Source: an uncultured Celeribacter sp.
GTDB lineage: Bacteria; Pseudomonadota; Alphaproteobacteria; Rhodobacterales; Rhodobacteraceae
NCBI RefSeq assembly: GCF_963676475.1
Contig: NZ_OY781106.1
Span: 434,001-498,000 of the forward strand
Reading direction: 5' to 3'
Length of the DNA: 64,000 nucleotides
Shown here one piece after another: positions 49,988 to 58,559 of the stretch. The notes below the pieces were generated by a model. That model made no database searches, was not told the DNA's origin, and worked only from the letters and a program-made list of their open reading frames with translations. Both the position numbers and the translations under genes were made by a program. How positions within the stretch are numbered: the first letter of the stretch is position 1; the number at the start of each line of letters is the position of its first letter.

Positions 49988-51295
49988 TTATGCCAGCATC
50001 GCCACCGGATTTTCCAGGTTCTCGACGATGGCTTTCAAAAGCTCCGCGCCCAAAGCGCCGTCGATCACGCGGTGATCCACCGACATGGTGACGGACATCA
50101 CGGTCGCGACCTTGATCTCGCCATCCTCGCCGATCACCGGTTTCTTGACCCCGGTGCCGACCGCCAGGATACCGGCGTGCGGCGGGTTCACGATGGCGTC
50201 GAAATTGTCGATGCCGAACATGCCGAGGTTGGAAATCGCGAAGGAGCCGCCCTGATACTCATGCGGCGCAAGCTTGCGGTCGCGGGCACGATGCGCGAGG
50301 TCTTTCATCTCTTTCGACAGAGCTGAGAGCGACTTCATATCGGCGTCTTTCAACACCGGCGTGAACAGCCCGCCCTCGATCGCGACCGCGACGGCCACGT
50401 CAGAGGCTTTCATCTGAAGCACGCGATCACCGGCCCAAACGGCGTTGGCCGTCGGGACCTCTTGCAGCGCGTTTGCGACGGCCTTGATGATGAAATCATT
50501 GACCGACAGCTTAACCCCCTTGCCGGTGAGCTGGTGGTTCAGCTCGGCGCGGAATTTCATCAGCGCATCAAGCTGAATGTCGCGGCGCAGGTAGAAATGC
50601 GGGATGGTCTGCTTGGCCTCGGTGAGACGTGCGGCGATGGTCTTGCGCATGCCGTCGAGCTTGATTTCCTCATACTCGCGACCTTCGTACATCTTCGCGA
50701 CCATATCCGCGGAGGGGCCAGCGGGGGCCGCCGCTGCAGCAGCCGGGGCAGGGGCAGCCGCTTTCGGAGCGTCGGCTTTCGGCGCGGCTGTGGCGTTTTC
50801 CACATCTGCTTTCACGATGCGGCCTTTCGGACCGGAGCCCGAAATCGCAGAGAGGTCCAAACCTTTCTGCGCGGCGATGCGACGCGCCAGCGGCGAGGCA
50901 AAGATACGCTCGCCGGAGGCCGCTTTGGGCGCTGACGGGGCAGGGGCCGCAGCTGTGGCAGGCGCCGGAGCGGCCGCCTCAGCTTTCGGGGCTTCTTCCG
51001 CCGCCGGAGCGGGGGTAGAGGAACCGACGTTCTCAGCGGCAGAGGCGTCTTCGCCTTCTTCCAAAAGCACCGCAATCGGCGCGTTCACTTTCACGCCCTC
51101 GGTGCCTTCCGCCACGAGGATTTTCCCCATGACGCCTTCGTCCACAGCTTCGAATTCCATCGTCGCCTTGTCGGTCTCGATCTCTGCGATCACATCGCCG
51201 GAGGAAATGGTGTCCCCCTCTTTCACGAGCCATTTCGCCAGCGTCCCTTCCTCCATCGTCGGAGACAGCGCGGGCATCAAAAGTTCAATAGCCAT
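49988..51295 (-). CDS. pdhC: pyruvate dehydrogenase complex E2, dihydrolipoyl acetyltransferase
   Basis: 435-residue acetyltransferase core of the pyruvate dehydrogenase complex. One lipoyl domain (1-80; lipoyl-lysine in ETDKATMEF), an Ala/Pro-rich linker, an E1/E3-binding domain (ASPLARRIAAQKGLDLSAIS), a second linker and the catalytic domain (about 205-435) with the active-site HRVIDGALGAELL. It accepts the acetyl group from PdhB and passes it to CoA. Last gene of the pdhA-pdhB-pdhC operon, 12 bp after pdhB. Confidence 0.96.
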   Translation of the reverse strand: MAIELLMPALSPTMEEGTLAKWLVKEGDTISSGDVIAEIETDKATMEFEAVDEGVMGKILVAEGTEGVKVNAPIAVLLEEGEDASAAENVGSSTPAPAAEEAPKAEAAAPAPATAAAPAPSAPKAASGERIFASPLARRIAAQKGLDLSAISGSGPKGRIVKADVENATAAPKADAPKAAAPAPAAAAAAPAGPSADMVAKMYEGREYEEIKLDGMRKTIAARLTEAKQTIPHFYLRRDIQLDALMKFRAELNHQLTGKGVKLSVNDFIIKAVANALQEVPTANAVWAGDRVLQMKASDVAVAVAIEGGLFTPVLKDADMKSLSALSKEMKDLAHRARDRKLAPHEYQGGSFAISNLGMFGIDNFDAIVNPPHAGILAVGTGVKKPVIGEDGEIKVATVMSVTMSVDHRVIDGALGAELLKAIVENLENPVAMLA

Positions 51296-51307
51296 AACGG
51301 GTTCTCC

Positions 51308-52690
51308 TTAGCGGTAGGTGACTTCTTTGCAGGCGGCCACGACTTCGTCAGTGGTCACAAGCGCGAGTTTTTCGAGGTTGGCGGCATAGGGCATCGGCAC
51401 ATCTTTGCCCGCACAGTTGATCACCGGCGCGTCGAGATAATCGAACGCACGCTGCATGATCGTGGCGGAGATGTGGTTGCCGATGGACCCGACCGGGAAG
51501 CCCTCTTCAACGGTCACACAGCGGTTGGTCTTCATCACAGAGGCCAACACGGTGTCATAGTCGATGGGGCGCAGGGTGCGCAGGTCGATGACCTCGGCGG
51601 AGATGCCCTCCTCAGAGAGCTTGTCAGCGGCTTCCAAAGCGTAGGTCATGCCGATGCCGAAGGACACGATGGTCACATCCGTGCCCTCGCGCCAGACGCG
51701 GGCCTTGCCGAAGGGGATGGTGAAATCTTCGAGATCCGGCACCTCAAAGGACTTGCCGTAAAGAATCTCGTTCTCAAGGAAAATCACCGGGTTTGGATCG
51801 CGGATCGCGGTTTTCATCAGGCCTTTGTAGTCGGCAGCCGAGTAGGGCATCACGACTTTCAGGCCAGGGATTTGCGCATACCATGCGGCGTAGTCTTGCG
51901 AGTGCTGTGCCCCCACGCGGGCGGCGGCCCCGTTCGGACCCCGGAACACCATCGGTGCCCCCATCTGACCGCCGGACATGTAAAGCGTCTTGGCGGCGGA
52001 GTTGATGATCTGGTCAATGGCCTGCATCGCGAAGTTAAAGGTCATGAATTCGACAATCGGCTTCAACCCGCCAAAGGCCGCGCCCGTGGCGATACCGGCA
52101 AAGCCGTGCTCGGTGATCGGCGTGTCGATCACGCGTTTCGCGCCGAACTCGTCCAGCATGCCTTGGGTGATCTTATAGGCGCCTTGGTACTCGGCGACCT
52201 CTTCCCCCATGATGAAGACATTCTCGTCCCGGCGCATCTCTTCGGCCATGGCGTCGCGCAGCGCTTCGCGCACGGTCTGGGTCTTCATCTTTGTGCCTGC
52301 CGGGAAATCCGGGGAGGCTTTGGAGACGACTTCGACCGGAGCGGCCGGTTTGGCCGCGGCCGGGGTGCTGTCATGTGTGGCCTCGGGTGCGGCCTCGGAA
52401 GGCGCGCCCTCTTTGGGGGCAGGGGCCGCGATGTCGTCCGCGCTCTCGCCTTCTTCCACGAGCACCGCGATCACTTCGTTGACCTTCACACCCTCGGTGC
52501 CTTCGGTCACGAGGATCTTGCCGACGATCCCTTCGTCCACGGCTTCGAATTCCATCGTCGCCTTGTCGGTTTCAATTTCCGCGATGATGTCGCCGGAGGA
52601 GACGGTGTCGCCCTCCTTGACCAGCCATTTCGCGAGCGTGCCTTCTTCCATCGTCGGAGAAAGGGCGGGCATCAAAAGTTCGGTTGCCAT
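51308..52690 (-). CDS. pdhB: pyruvate dehydrogenase E1 beta with N-terminal lipoyl domain
   Basis: 460-residue E1 beta subunit. The first 80 residues are a lipoyl domain almost identical to that of PdhC (lipoyl-lysine in ETDKATMEF), a known feature of alphaproteobacterial PdhB. After a Pro/Ala linker the transketolase-like beta subunit follows (about 135-460): TVREALRDAMAEEMRRDENV, GEEVAEYQGAYKIT and DTPITEHGFAGIATGAA. It binds thiamine diphosphate with PdhA. Eighteen base pairs separate it from pdhA. Confidence 0.96.
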   Translation of the reverse strand: MATELLMPALSPTMEEGTLAKWLVKEGDTVSSGDIIAEIETDKATMEFEAVDEGIVGKILVTEGTEGVKVNEVIAVLVEEGESADDIAAPAPKEGAPSEAAPEATHDSTPAAAKPAAPVEVVSKASPDFPAGTKMKTQTVREALRDAMAEEMRRDENVFIMGEEVAEYQGAYKITQGMLDEFGAKRVIDTPITEHGFAGIATGAAFGGLKPIVEFMTFNFAMQAIDQIINSAAKTLYMSGGQMGAPMVFRGPNGAAARVGAQHSQDYAAWYAQIPGLKVVMPYSAADYKGLMKTAIRDPNPVIFLENEILYGKSFEVPDLEDFTIPFGKARVWREGTDVTIVSFGIGMTYALEAADKLSEEGISAEVIDLRTLRPIDYDTVLASVMKTNRCVTVEEGFPVGSIGNHISATIMQRAFDYLDAPVINCAGKDVPMPYAANLEKLALVTTDEVVAACKEVTYR

Positions 52691-52708
52691 TGTGTCGTTC
52701 TCCCCGGA

Positions 52709-53734
52709 TCAGGCGTTATGCTGCGGAATTTCATCCGCGTAGATGTCGGTCCAAAGCTCTTCGAGCGCCGGTTCCGGGCTTTCCTTGGCGAATTCTGCGG
52801 AGGCGTTGACGATGGACTTGATGTCCTTGTCGATGGTCTTCAGATCGTCTTCGGTCGCGTGGTTGCCGGTCAGAAGGATCGACCGCACGGCCTCGATCGG
52901 ATCGCGTTCCTCGCGCATTTTCTGCACTTCCTCGCGGGTCCGGTATTTCGCCGGGTCGGACATGGAGTGGCCCCGGTAACGGTAGGTTTTGATCTCGAGG
53001 ATGTAGGGCCCTTTGCCGGCACGACAATGCGCAACGGCACGCTCGCCGGCCTCTTTCACGGCCAGAACGTCCATGCCGTCCACTTCCTCGCCTTCGATCC
53101 CATAGGCTGCACCGCGTTCCCAGTAGGAGGGAGATTTCGTCGAGCGCTGGGTCGAAGTGCCCATAGCGTATTGGTTGTTTTCAATGACGAACACGACCGG
53201 AAGGTCCCAGATTTCGGCCATGTTGTAGGTCTCTGCGACCTGGCCCTGGTTGGCTGCGCCATCGCCGAAATAGGCAAAGGTCACGTTGTCATTGCCTTTG
53301 TACTTGTCGGAGAGCGCGAGGCCCGCACCGATCGGCACCTGCGCGCCGACGATGCCGTGGCCGCCGTAGAAATGCTTCTCTTTCGAGAACATATGCATCG
53401 AGCCGCCCTTGCCTTTGGAATAGCCGCCCTCGCGGCCCGTCAGCTCGGCCATCACGCCGTTCGGGTCCATGCCGCAGGCGAGCATATGCCCGTGATCGCG
53501 ATAAGACGTCACGCGTTTGTCACCCTCTTTCGCGGCAGCCTCAAGACCGACCACAACGGCCTCTTGGCCGATATAAAGGTGACAGAACCCGCCGATGAGG
53601 CCCATGCCGTAAAGCTGGCCGGCCTTTTCCTCGAAACGACGGATCAAAAGCATGTCTTTGTAATAGGCAAGAAGCTCGTCTTTGGAGACATTGGCTTGGC
53701 TTGCTGGTTTGGATGGTGTTTTCCGGGGTGCCAT
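52709..53734 (-). CDS. pdhA: pyruvate dehydrogenase E1 alpha
   Basis: 341-residue E1 alpha subunit that decarboxylates pyruvate with thiamine diphosphate. The ThDP motif is GDGAANQGQVAETYNMAEIW; the phosphorylation-loop-type region RYRGHSMSDPAKYRTREEV is present, although bacterial enzymes are not usually phosphorylated there. The ATG is preceded on the minus strand by GGAGGAGGAGG. First gene of the operon; a perfect 8-4-8 palindrome lies 30-49 bp upstream. Confidence 0.96.
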   Translation of the reverse strand: MAPRKTPSKPASQANVSKDELLAYYKDMLLIRRFEEKAGQLYGMGLIGGFCHLYIGQEAVVVGLEAAAKEGDKRVTSYRDHGHMLACGMDPNGVMAELTGREGGYSKGKGGSMHMFSKEKHFYGGHGIVGAQVPIGAGLALSDKYKGNDNVTFAYFGDGAANQGQVAETYNMAEIWDLPVVFVIENNQYAMGTSTQRSTKSPSYWERGAAYGIEGEEVDGMDVLAVKEAGERAVAHCRAGKGPYILEIKTYRYRGHSMSDPAKYRTREEVQKMREERDPIEAVRSILLTGNHATEDDLKTIDKDIKSIVNASAEFAKESPEPALEELWTDIYADEIPQHNA

Positions 53735-53763
53735 GCGGCCTCCTCCTCCAAGGTTCGCAGCGA

Positions 53764-53783
53764 ATAGTTTAGCGTTAAACTAT
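53764..53783. promoter_or_regulatory. palindromic operator candidate upstream of pdhA
   Basis: ATAGTTTA (53764-53771), spacer GCGT, TAAACTAT (53776-53783): a perfect 8-bp inverted repeat 30 bp ahead of the pdhA start. A dimeric regulator could control the operon here; the regulator is not in the window. Confidence 0.6.
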
Positions 53784-53966
53784 ATGATAAAGGAGGTGAG
53801 CCGCGATTGCACGGATTTTCTGATATGCGCTGTGGGAGGCAGCTATGCGTTTGGGGAATGTCGGATTTGATGGGGAAACGCTTTTATACAAGTTGATTGG
53901 ATAAAAACTCTTGCGGGAGGTGAAAAGAAACCTCAGCCTAAAATTATTTCTGCTTAAGGAGGTAAT

Positions 53967-54285
53967 ATGGCTAAGCAAGTAATTCTTCAGGGAGGTCGGG
54001 TTTTCCCTACATTGTCGAGCGCTAAGGCGCACTACAGTGAGATAAGGAAAGCTTCTATTTTAGATGACTTGCTCGTTGAGCCAGAACGTTCTGAAATTCT
54101 ATCTTCGCTACTGTGAGGTAACGAATTACCCAGCTGTTTCCGCGCAGGATGTAACGGTAAAGAACGATAATCGTCCTCGGTCAAATGATAACTACTCAAC
54201 AACGAAAGCATTCTTTATTGTCGATGCCGCTGGTGAGCGTCATGTGTTTAGTATTGATAAGGCGCTAGCTGCGATTGCCACCTGA
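53967..54285 (+). pseudogene. DUF3223-like small protein, frameshifted
   Basis: With an excellent ribosome site (AAGGAGG, 6 bp), the ATG at 53967 opens a 49-codon frame (MAKQVILQGGRVFPTLSSAK) ending at 54116. The frame one base over, open through 54285, continues the same protein: RYCEVTNYPA, then FFIVDAAGERHVFSIDKAL. Read together, these give about 105 residues with the general look of DUF3223 proteins (GRxF with a helix, then a strand pair ending in a sequence such as FFIV and FSI). One indel near 54100-54115 breaks it. The area is AT-rich compared with the flanking genes, so it may be acquired DNA. Family call is tentative. Confidence 0.45.
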
Positions 54286-54308
54286 AAACACCGTATGTTT
54301 TAGTGTGG

Positions 54309-54929
54309 TCACCGACGACAATACTGAATCTGAGCCTCATAACGCGCCGCCCGTGCCGCCACCCCATCGGCCACATTCAACAGCCACGTCTTGCCATTAT
54401 GCGAGCCGCGCCGGTAGCCCGTGCGGCCTTCGTGATAGGCCAGATAGCTGTTGCGGGCGTCCGAGTTGGAAATCCCCAGGGCGGCGTTGTTGGTCGAGAC
54501 ATACCAGCCGATGAAATCGGTGGCGTCGCGGATGTTGCTGCGGCTGGCGCCTGCGCGGCCCGGGCCGTTGCGGTAGTCGTCCCACGTGCCGTCGAGTGCC
54601 TGCGCATAGCCACGCGCGGAGCTGGCCCGGCCTTTCGGGATGATGAACAATGTGTATCGTTTCGGCGGGCGGGCGGTCGCGCGGAAGGTGGATTCTTGAT
54701 AGATCAGCGCCATTTGCACATGCACCGGCACACCCCATTTGCGCTCTGAGGCCTCAAGCGCCCGTTGGTAATGCGGGCGCTCGCGGAAGATCGCACAGGC
54801 GTCTTCGGGGTTCGCGGGCGCGCCGCCACGGCCGCCGCCACAGGCGGACAACGCCACAAGCCCGGCGCCGCCCAAAATCATCCGGCGGCGGGTCATACAG
54901 GATAGGGTGTCATTGACGCTTTGTGTCAT
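54309..54929 (-). CDS. transglycosylase SLT-like lipoprotein
   Basis: 206 residues with a lipoprotein/Tat-like signal (TRRRMILGGAGLVALSACGG; lipidated Cys near residue 30). A lytic transglycosylase-type domain follows: WGVPVHVQMALIYQESTF holds the expected catalytic Glu, then GYAQALDGTWDDYRNGPG and the Asn/Tyr-rich AYHEGRTGYRRG. It likely cleaves peptidoglycan at the outer membrane. The twin arginine at the start suggests possible Tat export. Met12 (54896) is an alternative start. Confidence 0.78.
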   Translation of the reverse strand: MTQSVNDTLSCMTRRRMILGGAGLVALSACGGGRGGAPANPEDACAIFRERPHYQRALEASERKWGVPVHVQMALIYQESTFRATARPPKRYTLFIIPKGRASSARGYAQALDGTWDDYRNGPGRAGASRSNIRDATDFIGWYVSTNNAALGISNSDARNSYLAYHEGRTGYRRGSHNGKTWLLNVADGVAARAARYEAQIQYCRR

Positions 54930-54959
54930 CTTTCGCCTTTCACGGGGCAGGGGATGGTG

Positions 54960-55262
54960 TCAGCGGATCACGATCTCATCGGCGCGCAGATAGCCCAAAA
55001 CGTCGCGCGCCTGTTCATCCAGAAGGTCCAGATCGAGATAGCCGTCGGACAGGCGCAGCGTCTTGTTGCGCATCACGGCCAATTCTGCGTCCAGTTTGCC
55101 GCTCACCGCTTGCAACTCGGACAATTCTGCCTCGATCTGCAAGCGGCGAAACAGCCCGTATTCCCCTTGCACGGAAGCAAAGGTGAAATAGCCACCGAGG
55201 GTGACCATCACGCCGACGTACAACAGCACGGTCAGCGACGGGCGTTTGCGCGGATGAGCCAT
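54960..55262 (-). CDS. ftsB: septum formation initiator / cell-division protein FtsB-like
   Basis: 100-residue bitopic membrane protein: short basic N-terminus, one membrane segment (about 10-30, LTVLLYVGVMVTLGGYFTFA), then a coiled coil (LQIEAELSELQAVSGKLDAEL) and a short C-terminal motif LDEQARDVLGYLRADEIVI, as in DivIC/FtsB proteins. It bridges FtsL and FtsQ in the divisome. It lies upstream of no other division gene; the neighbouring fba and pgk genes are in a typical alphaproteobacterial arrangement. Confidence 0.87.
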   Translation of the reverse strand: MAHPRKRPSLTVLLYVGVMVTLGGYFTFASVQGEYGLFRRLQIEAELSELQAVSGKLDAELAVMRNKTLRLSDGYLDLDLLDEQARDVLGYLRADEIVIR

Positions 55263-55426
55263 GATAGGCTTCTTACCTTTTTGTATGAAAGATGCCCGAC
55301 CGGGGTCAGGTCACCTAGACTGCCTCACGGGGCGTTCTCTTTGGTGGAACCCCTCCGTAACCCTCTTATGACACAGGTGATTCGCGCTGTGAATCCCAAA
55401 ATCGAATCGACGGCGGAAAAATGCGC

Positions 55427-55459
55427 AAAAAAAAGGGGCGCCCGGAAGGGCACCCCTTT
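55427..55459 (-). terminator. fba terminator
   Basis: AAAGGGG (55432-55438) and CCCCTTT (55453-55459) plus the inner CCC/GGG pair closing a GGAA tetraloop; the A-run at 55427-55434 becomes a T-run on the minus strand. Located 21 bp after the aldolase gene. Confidence 0.8.
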
Positions 55460-55479
55460 CGACATTTGAGGTGGCGCAA

Positions 55480-56373
55480 TCAGCCCGCGATGGACGCGGC
55501 CTGAATGCTGTCGACGGCGGCTTTCAGCGTGGCGTCGAACTCAGCGTCGCTTTGTTTGGCGTTCAGGCCTTCGGACAGAGCGCGCGAGAAAGACGCGATC
55601 ATGCCGGTGTTTTTCGACAGAATGTCATTGGCCTCATCGCGACCATACCCGCCGGACAGAGCCACGACTTTCAACACGCGCGGGTGATCGACCAGCGGTT
55701 TGTAGAAGTTGGCCTCACTCGGCAGGGAGAGTTTCAGCATGACCTGTTTGCTCTCGTCCATGGCGTCGAGATGCTTGAGGATTTCCTCGCGCAGGAGGAC
55801 TTCGGCCTCGGCCTTGTCGGCGATGGTGATGGTCACTTCCGGCTCAAGGATCGGCATGAGGCCCGCCTTGATCACCTGTTCGCCGATTTCGAATTGCTGG
55901 TCGACGACGGCCTTGATGCCTTCGGGGTTGGCGGCGTTGATCACCGAACGCTCTTTGGTGCCGAAGACCTTGAGCTTGGCCGCACGCGCCAGAAGATCGT
56001 CGAGACCCGGCATGGGTTTCATCAGCTGAACGCCATTTGCCTCAGCTTCCAGACCCTTGTCGATCTTGAGAAACGGCACCACGCCTTTGTCTTCCCAGAG
56101 GAACAAAGAGGTCGGTTTGCCGCCGACTTCGCGATCCATGGTCATCTCGAAAAGGATCGCGCCAATCACCTTGTCGCCCGTGAAGGACGGCGATTGGATG
56201 ATGCGCGACCGCATCGCGTGCACCATGTCGAACATTTCTTCGTCGCCGGAATATTCGCTTTCCTCGACGCCGTAGAGTTTGAGCGCCTTGGGCGTGGAGC
56301 CCCCCGATTGGTCAAGTGCTGCGATAAAGCCTTGGCCTTCGCCCATTTTGGCGGTCATTTCCTGAATAGACAT
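55480..56373 (-). CDS. fba: class I fructose-bisphosphate aldolase
   Basis: 297-residue Schiff-base aldolase cleaving fructose-1,6-bisphosphate in glycolysis or making it in gluconeogenesis. Features: GFIAALDQSGGSTPKAL near the start, LFEMTMDREVGG, KIDKGLEAEANGVQLMKPM and VMLKLSLPSEANFY; the last two regions carry the active-site lysines. It belongs to the class I branch common in Rhodobacterales and has no zinc-binding class II motif. The ATG at 56373 follows GAAGAGG; upstream in-frame codons add 11. It lies 266 bp after pgk in the same orientation. Confidence 0.92.
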   Translation of the reverse strand: MSIQEMTAKMGEGQGFIAALDQSGGSTPKALKLYGVEESEYSGDEEMFDMVHAMRSRIIQSPSFTGDKVIGAILFEMTMDREVGGKPTSLFLWEDKGVVPFLKIDKGLEAEANGVQLMKPMPGLDDLLARAAKLKVFGTKERSVINAANPEGIKAVVDQQFEIGEQVIKAGLMPILEPEVTITIADKAEAEVLLREEILKHLDAMDESKQVMLKLSLPSEANFYKPLVDHPRVLKVVALSGGYGRDEANDILSKNTGMIASFSRALSEGLNAKQSDAEFDATLKAAVDSIQAASIAG

Positions 56374-56606
56374 CTCATTCCTCTTCTTGGCCTCTTTTGG
56401 ACTCAAATCCCCCTCGGTCCCGAGGGCTTTCAGTTCTCACCCACCGAGTTACCTTGCCCGGCGGACTGTCGCAATCTTGGTGGCGCTAACGTTCTGGACT
56501 CTCTTACAGGTAGCGCTCACAGGTCTTGTCGGATGGCAGGCTACGCCGCTTTTCCCGGCAGCGTCTTGATACAGCGCAAATCGCCTCAAGGGCGGGCAGA
56601 AATGAA

Positions 56607-56632
56607 AAGGCCCACCAGAACCGGCGGGCCTT
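56607..56632 (-). terminator. pgk terminator
   Basis: AAGGCCC (56607-56613) with GGGCCTT (56626-56632), inner ACC/GGC partly paired; on the minus strand it is followed by TTCATTTC. Located only 7 bp after pgk, so fba is probably transcribed from its own promoter in 56374-56606. Confidence 0.65.
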
Positions 56633-56638
56633 GAACGC

Positions 56639-57826
56639 TTAGCCGAGGGCCACAACCCCGGGCAATTCCTTGCCTTCCATCCACTCGAGGAAGGCGCCGC
56701 CTGCAGTCGAGATATAGGTGAAATCTTCGCCGTGGCCGGATGCGTTGATCGAGGCGACCGTGTCGCCGCCACCCGCGACCGACACCAAAGCGCCTGCCTT
56801 GGTCTGCTCGGCGATCTTGTCGATCATCGCGAAGGTGCCTTTGCCAAAGGGCTCAAGTTCGAACACCCCAAGCGGCCCGTTCATGATCAAGGTCTTGGCG
56901 CCTGCGATGATCTCGCCGATGCGCTCGACAGATTTCGGACCCGCGTCGAAAATCATCGCATCCGCCGGGCATTCCGTCACCGGCACAACCTCGTTTTCGG
57001 CATTGGCTTTGAACTCGCGGGCGATGACCACATCGACCGGCAGCACGATTTCGCATCCGGCCTCATCGGCCTTTTTGATGATCTCGCGCGCGGTGTCGGC
57101 CAGATCATGCTCACAGAGCGATTTGCCCACATCGATGCCCTCGGCGGCCAAAAACGTGTTGGCCATGCCGCCGCCGATCACCAGGTAGTCGACCTTGCGC
57201 ACCAGATTGCCCAGAAGATCGAGCTTGGTCGAGACTTTCGCGCCACCAACCACGGCCACGACCGGGCGTTCGGGGGTGGAAAGTGCGGCTTCGAGTGCGG
57301 AAAGCTCGGCTTGCATCAACCGACCGGCGCAGGAGGGCAGGAGCTTCGCGACACCTTCGGTCGAGCCATGCGCGCGGTGCGCCGCAGAAAAGGCGTCGTT
57401 GACATAGACATCGCCCAAAGCGGCGAGAGAGGCGGCGAATTGGCCGTCGTTCTTGGTCTCGCCCTCATGGAAGCGGGTGTTTTCCAGCAACAGAACTTCG
57501 CCTTCGCCAAGCTCCCCCACACCCTCTTTTGCCGGACCGCCGATGCAGTCGCTCGCAAATTTCACCGGCACGCCCAGCACGTCGGACACAGCGTCCTTGA
57601 TCAGCCCAAGGCTCATCTCCGGCACAACCTGACCTTTCGGGCGTCCGAAATGCGCCAAAAGCACCGGCTTGCCGCCTTTTTCCAGAATGTCGTCGATCGT
57701 CGGTTTGATCCGCTCGATCCGGGTGGCGTCGGTCACCTTGCCGTCGGCCACGGGCACGTTGATGTCCACACGGGTCAGCACGACCTTGCCGGCGAGATCC
57801 ATATCATCGAGGGTTTTCCAAGCCAT
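56639..57826 (-). CDS. pgk: phosphoglycerate kinase
   Basis: 395-residue glycolytic kinase converting 1,3-bisphosphoglycerate and ADP to 3-phosphoglycerate and ATP. The substrate-binding VVLTRVDINVPVADG, the hinge GGGMANTFL and the nucleotide-binding VAGGGDTVASI are present. Length and start (MAWKTLDDMDLAGK) are standard. It diverges from the cyclophilin genes across 226 bp. Confidence 0.97.
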   Translation of the reverse strand: MAWKTLDDMDLAGKVVLTRVDINVPVADGKVTDATRIERIKPTIDDILEKGGKPVLLAHFGRPKGQVVPEMSLGLIKDAVSDVLGVPVKFASDCIGGPAKEGVGELGEGEVLLLENTRFHEGETKNDGQFAASLAALGDVYVNDAFSAAHRAHGSTEGVAKLLPSCAGRLMQAELSALEAALSTPERPVVAVVGGAKVSTKLDLLGNLVRKVDYLVIGGGMANTFLAAEGIDVGKSLCEHDLADTAREIIKKADEAGCEIVLPVDVVIAREFKANAENEVVPVTECPADAMIFDAGPKSVERIGEIIAGAKTLIMNGPLGVFELEPFGKGTFAMIDKIAEQTKAGALVSVAGGGDTVASINASGHGEDFTYISTAGGAFLEWMEGKELPGVVALG

Positions 57827-58052
57827 AGCAATCGGTCCTTTCGGGGGAGGGTTTGGCGTCTGACACTTGTTTGAACTCAGATCACCGCTTCGTCAACCGC
57901 CGTGACCGCGCTTGGGCGCTATTCATGGGGCGTTGCTAGAGAGATGCCAGACAGTTGAGGCGATATCGCCCTTTCCCTTGCCCCCCACGCAGATTAAACT
58001 GCGCAAAATTTCGACCGTCTCATGCACGGTTTTCTATTCGGAGGAGCCAGTC

Positions 58053-58559
58053 ATGGCCGACATCAAAGACCCTGAAAACACGATCATCGTCACGCTGGAC
58101 AGCGGCGAGGTGGTCATCGAGCTTCTGCCCGACATCGCGCCCAAACATTGCGAGCGGATGAAAGAGCTTGCGCGCTCCGGCGCCTATGACGGGGTGGTGT
58201 TTCACCGCGTGATCGACGGCTTCATGGCGCAGACGGGCGACGTGAAATTCGGCAACCAGAACAAAGACTTCGAACTGCGTCGTGCGGGCACCGGAGGCTC
58301 GGACCTTCCGGACCTTCCGGCTGAGTTCTCCGGCATTCCGCATGATCGCGGCACCATCGGGGCTGCGCGGTCGCAGAACCCGAACTCCGCCAACTCGCAG
58401 TTCTTCATCAACTTCTCCGACAACCACTTCCTCAACCGTCAGTACACGGTCTATGGCCGCGTGATCTCCGGCATGGAATTCGTCGACAAAATCACCCGTG
58501 GCGAGCCGCCGATGTACCCCGACGCGATGATCTCCATGAAGGTGGCCGCCGATGCTTAA
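58053..58559 (+). CDS. ppi: peptidyl-prolyl cis-trans isomerase (cyclophilin), cytoplasmic
   Basis: 168-residue cyclophilin A-type isomerase without a signal peptide. The active-site arginine is in FHRVIDGFMAQTGD; SQNPNSANSQFFIN and the YTVYGRVISGM end are characteristic. The start at 58053 follows GGAGGAG and gives MADIKDPENTIIVTLDSG. It overlaps the second, exported cyclophilin gene by 8 bp, so the pair arose by tandem duplication and is probably co-translated. Confidence 0.94.
   Translation: MADIKDPENTIIVTLDSGEVVIELLPDIAPKHCERMKELARSGAYDGVVFHRVIDGFMAQTGDVKFGNQNKDFELRRAGTGGSDLPDLPAEFSGIPHDRGTIGAARSQNPNSANSQFFINFSDNHFLNRQYTVYGRVISGMEFVDKITRGEPPMYPDAMISMKVAADA

Noticed and set aside
51473..53767. 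764-codon plus-strand ORF opposite pdhA/pdhB
   Set aside because: Antisense shadow of two certain genes, His/Asp/Phe-rich, no recognised domain.
53843..53902. 19-codon ORF with a good ribosome site upstream of the DUF3223-like gene
   Set aside because: Too short and without any recognisable feature to claim as a gene or leader peptide.
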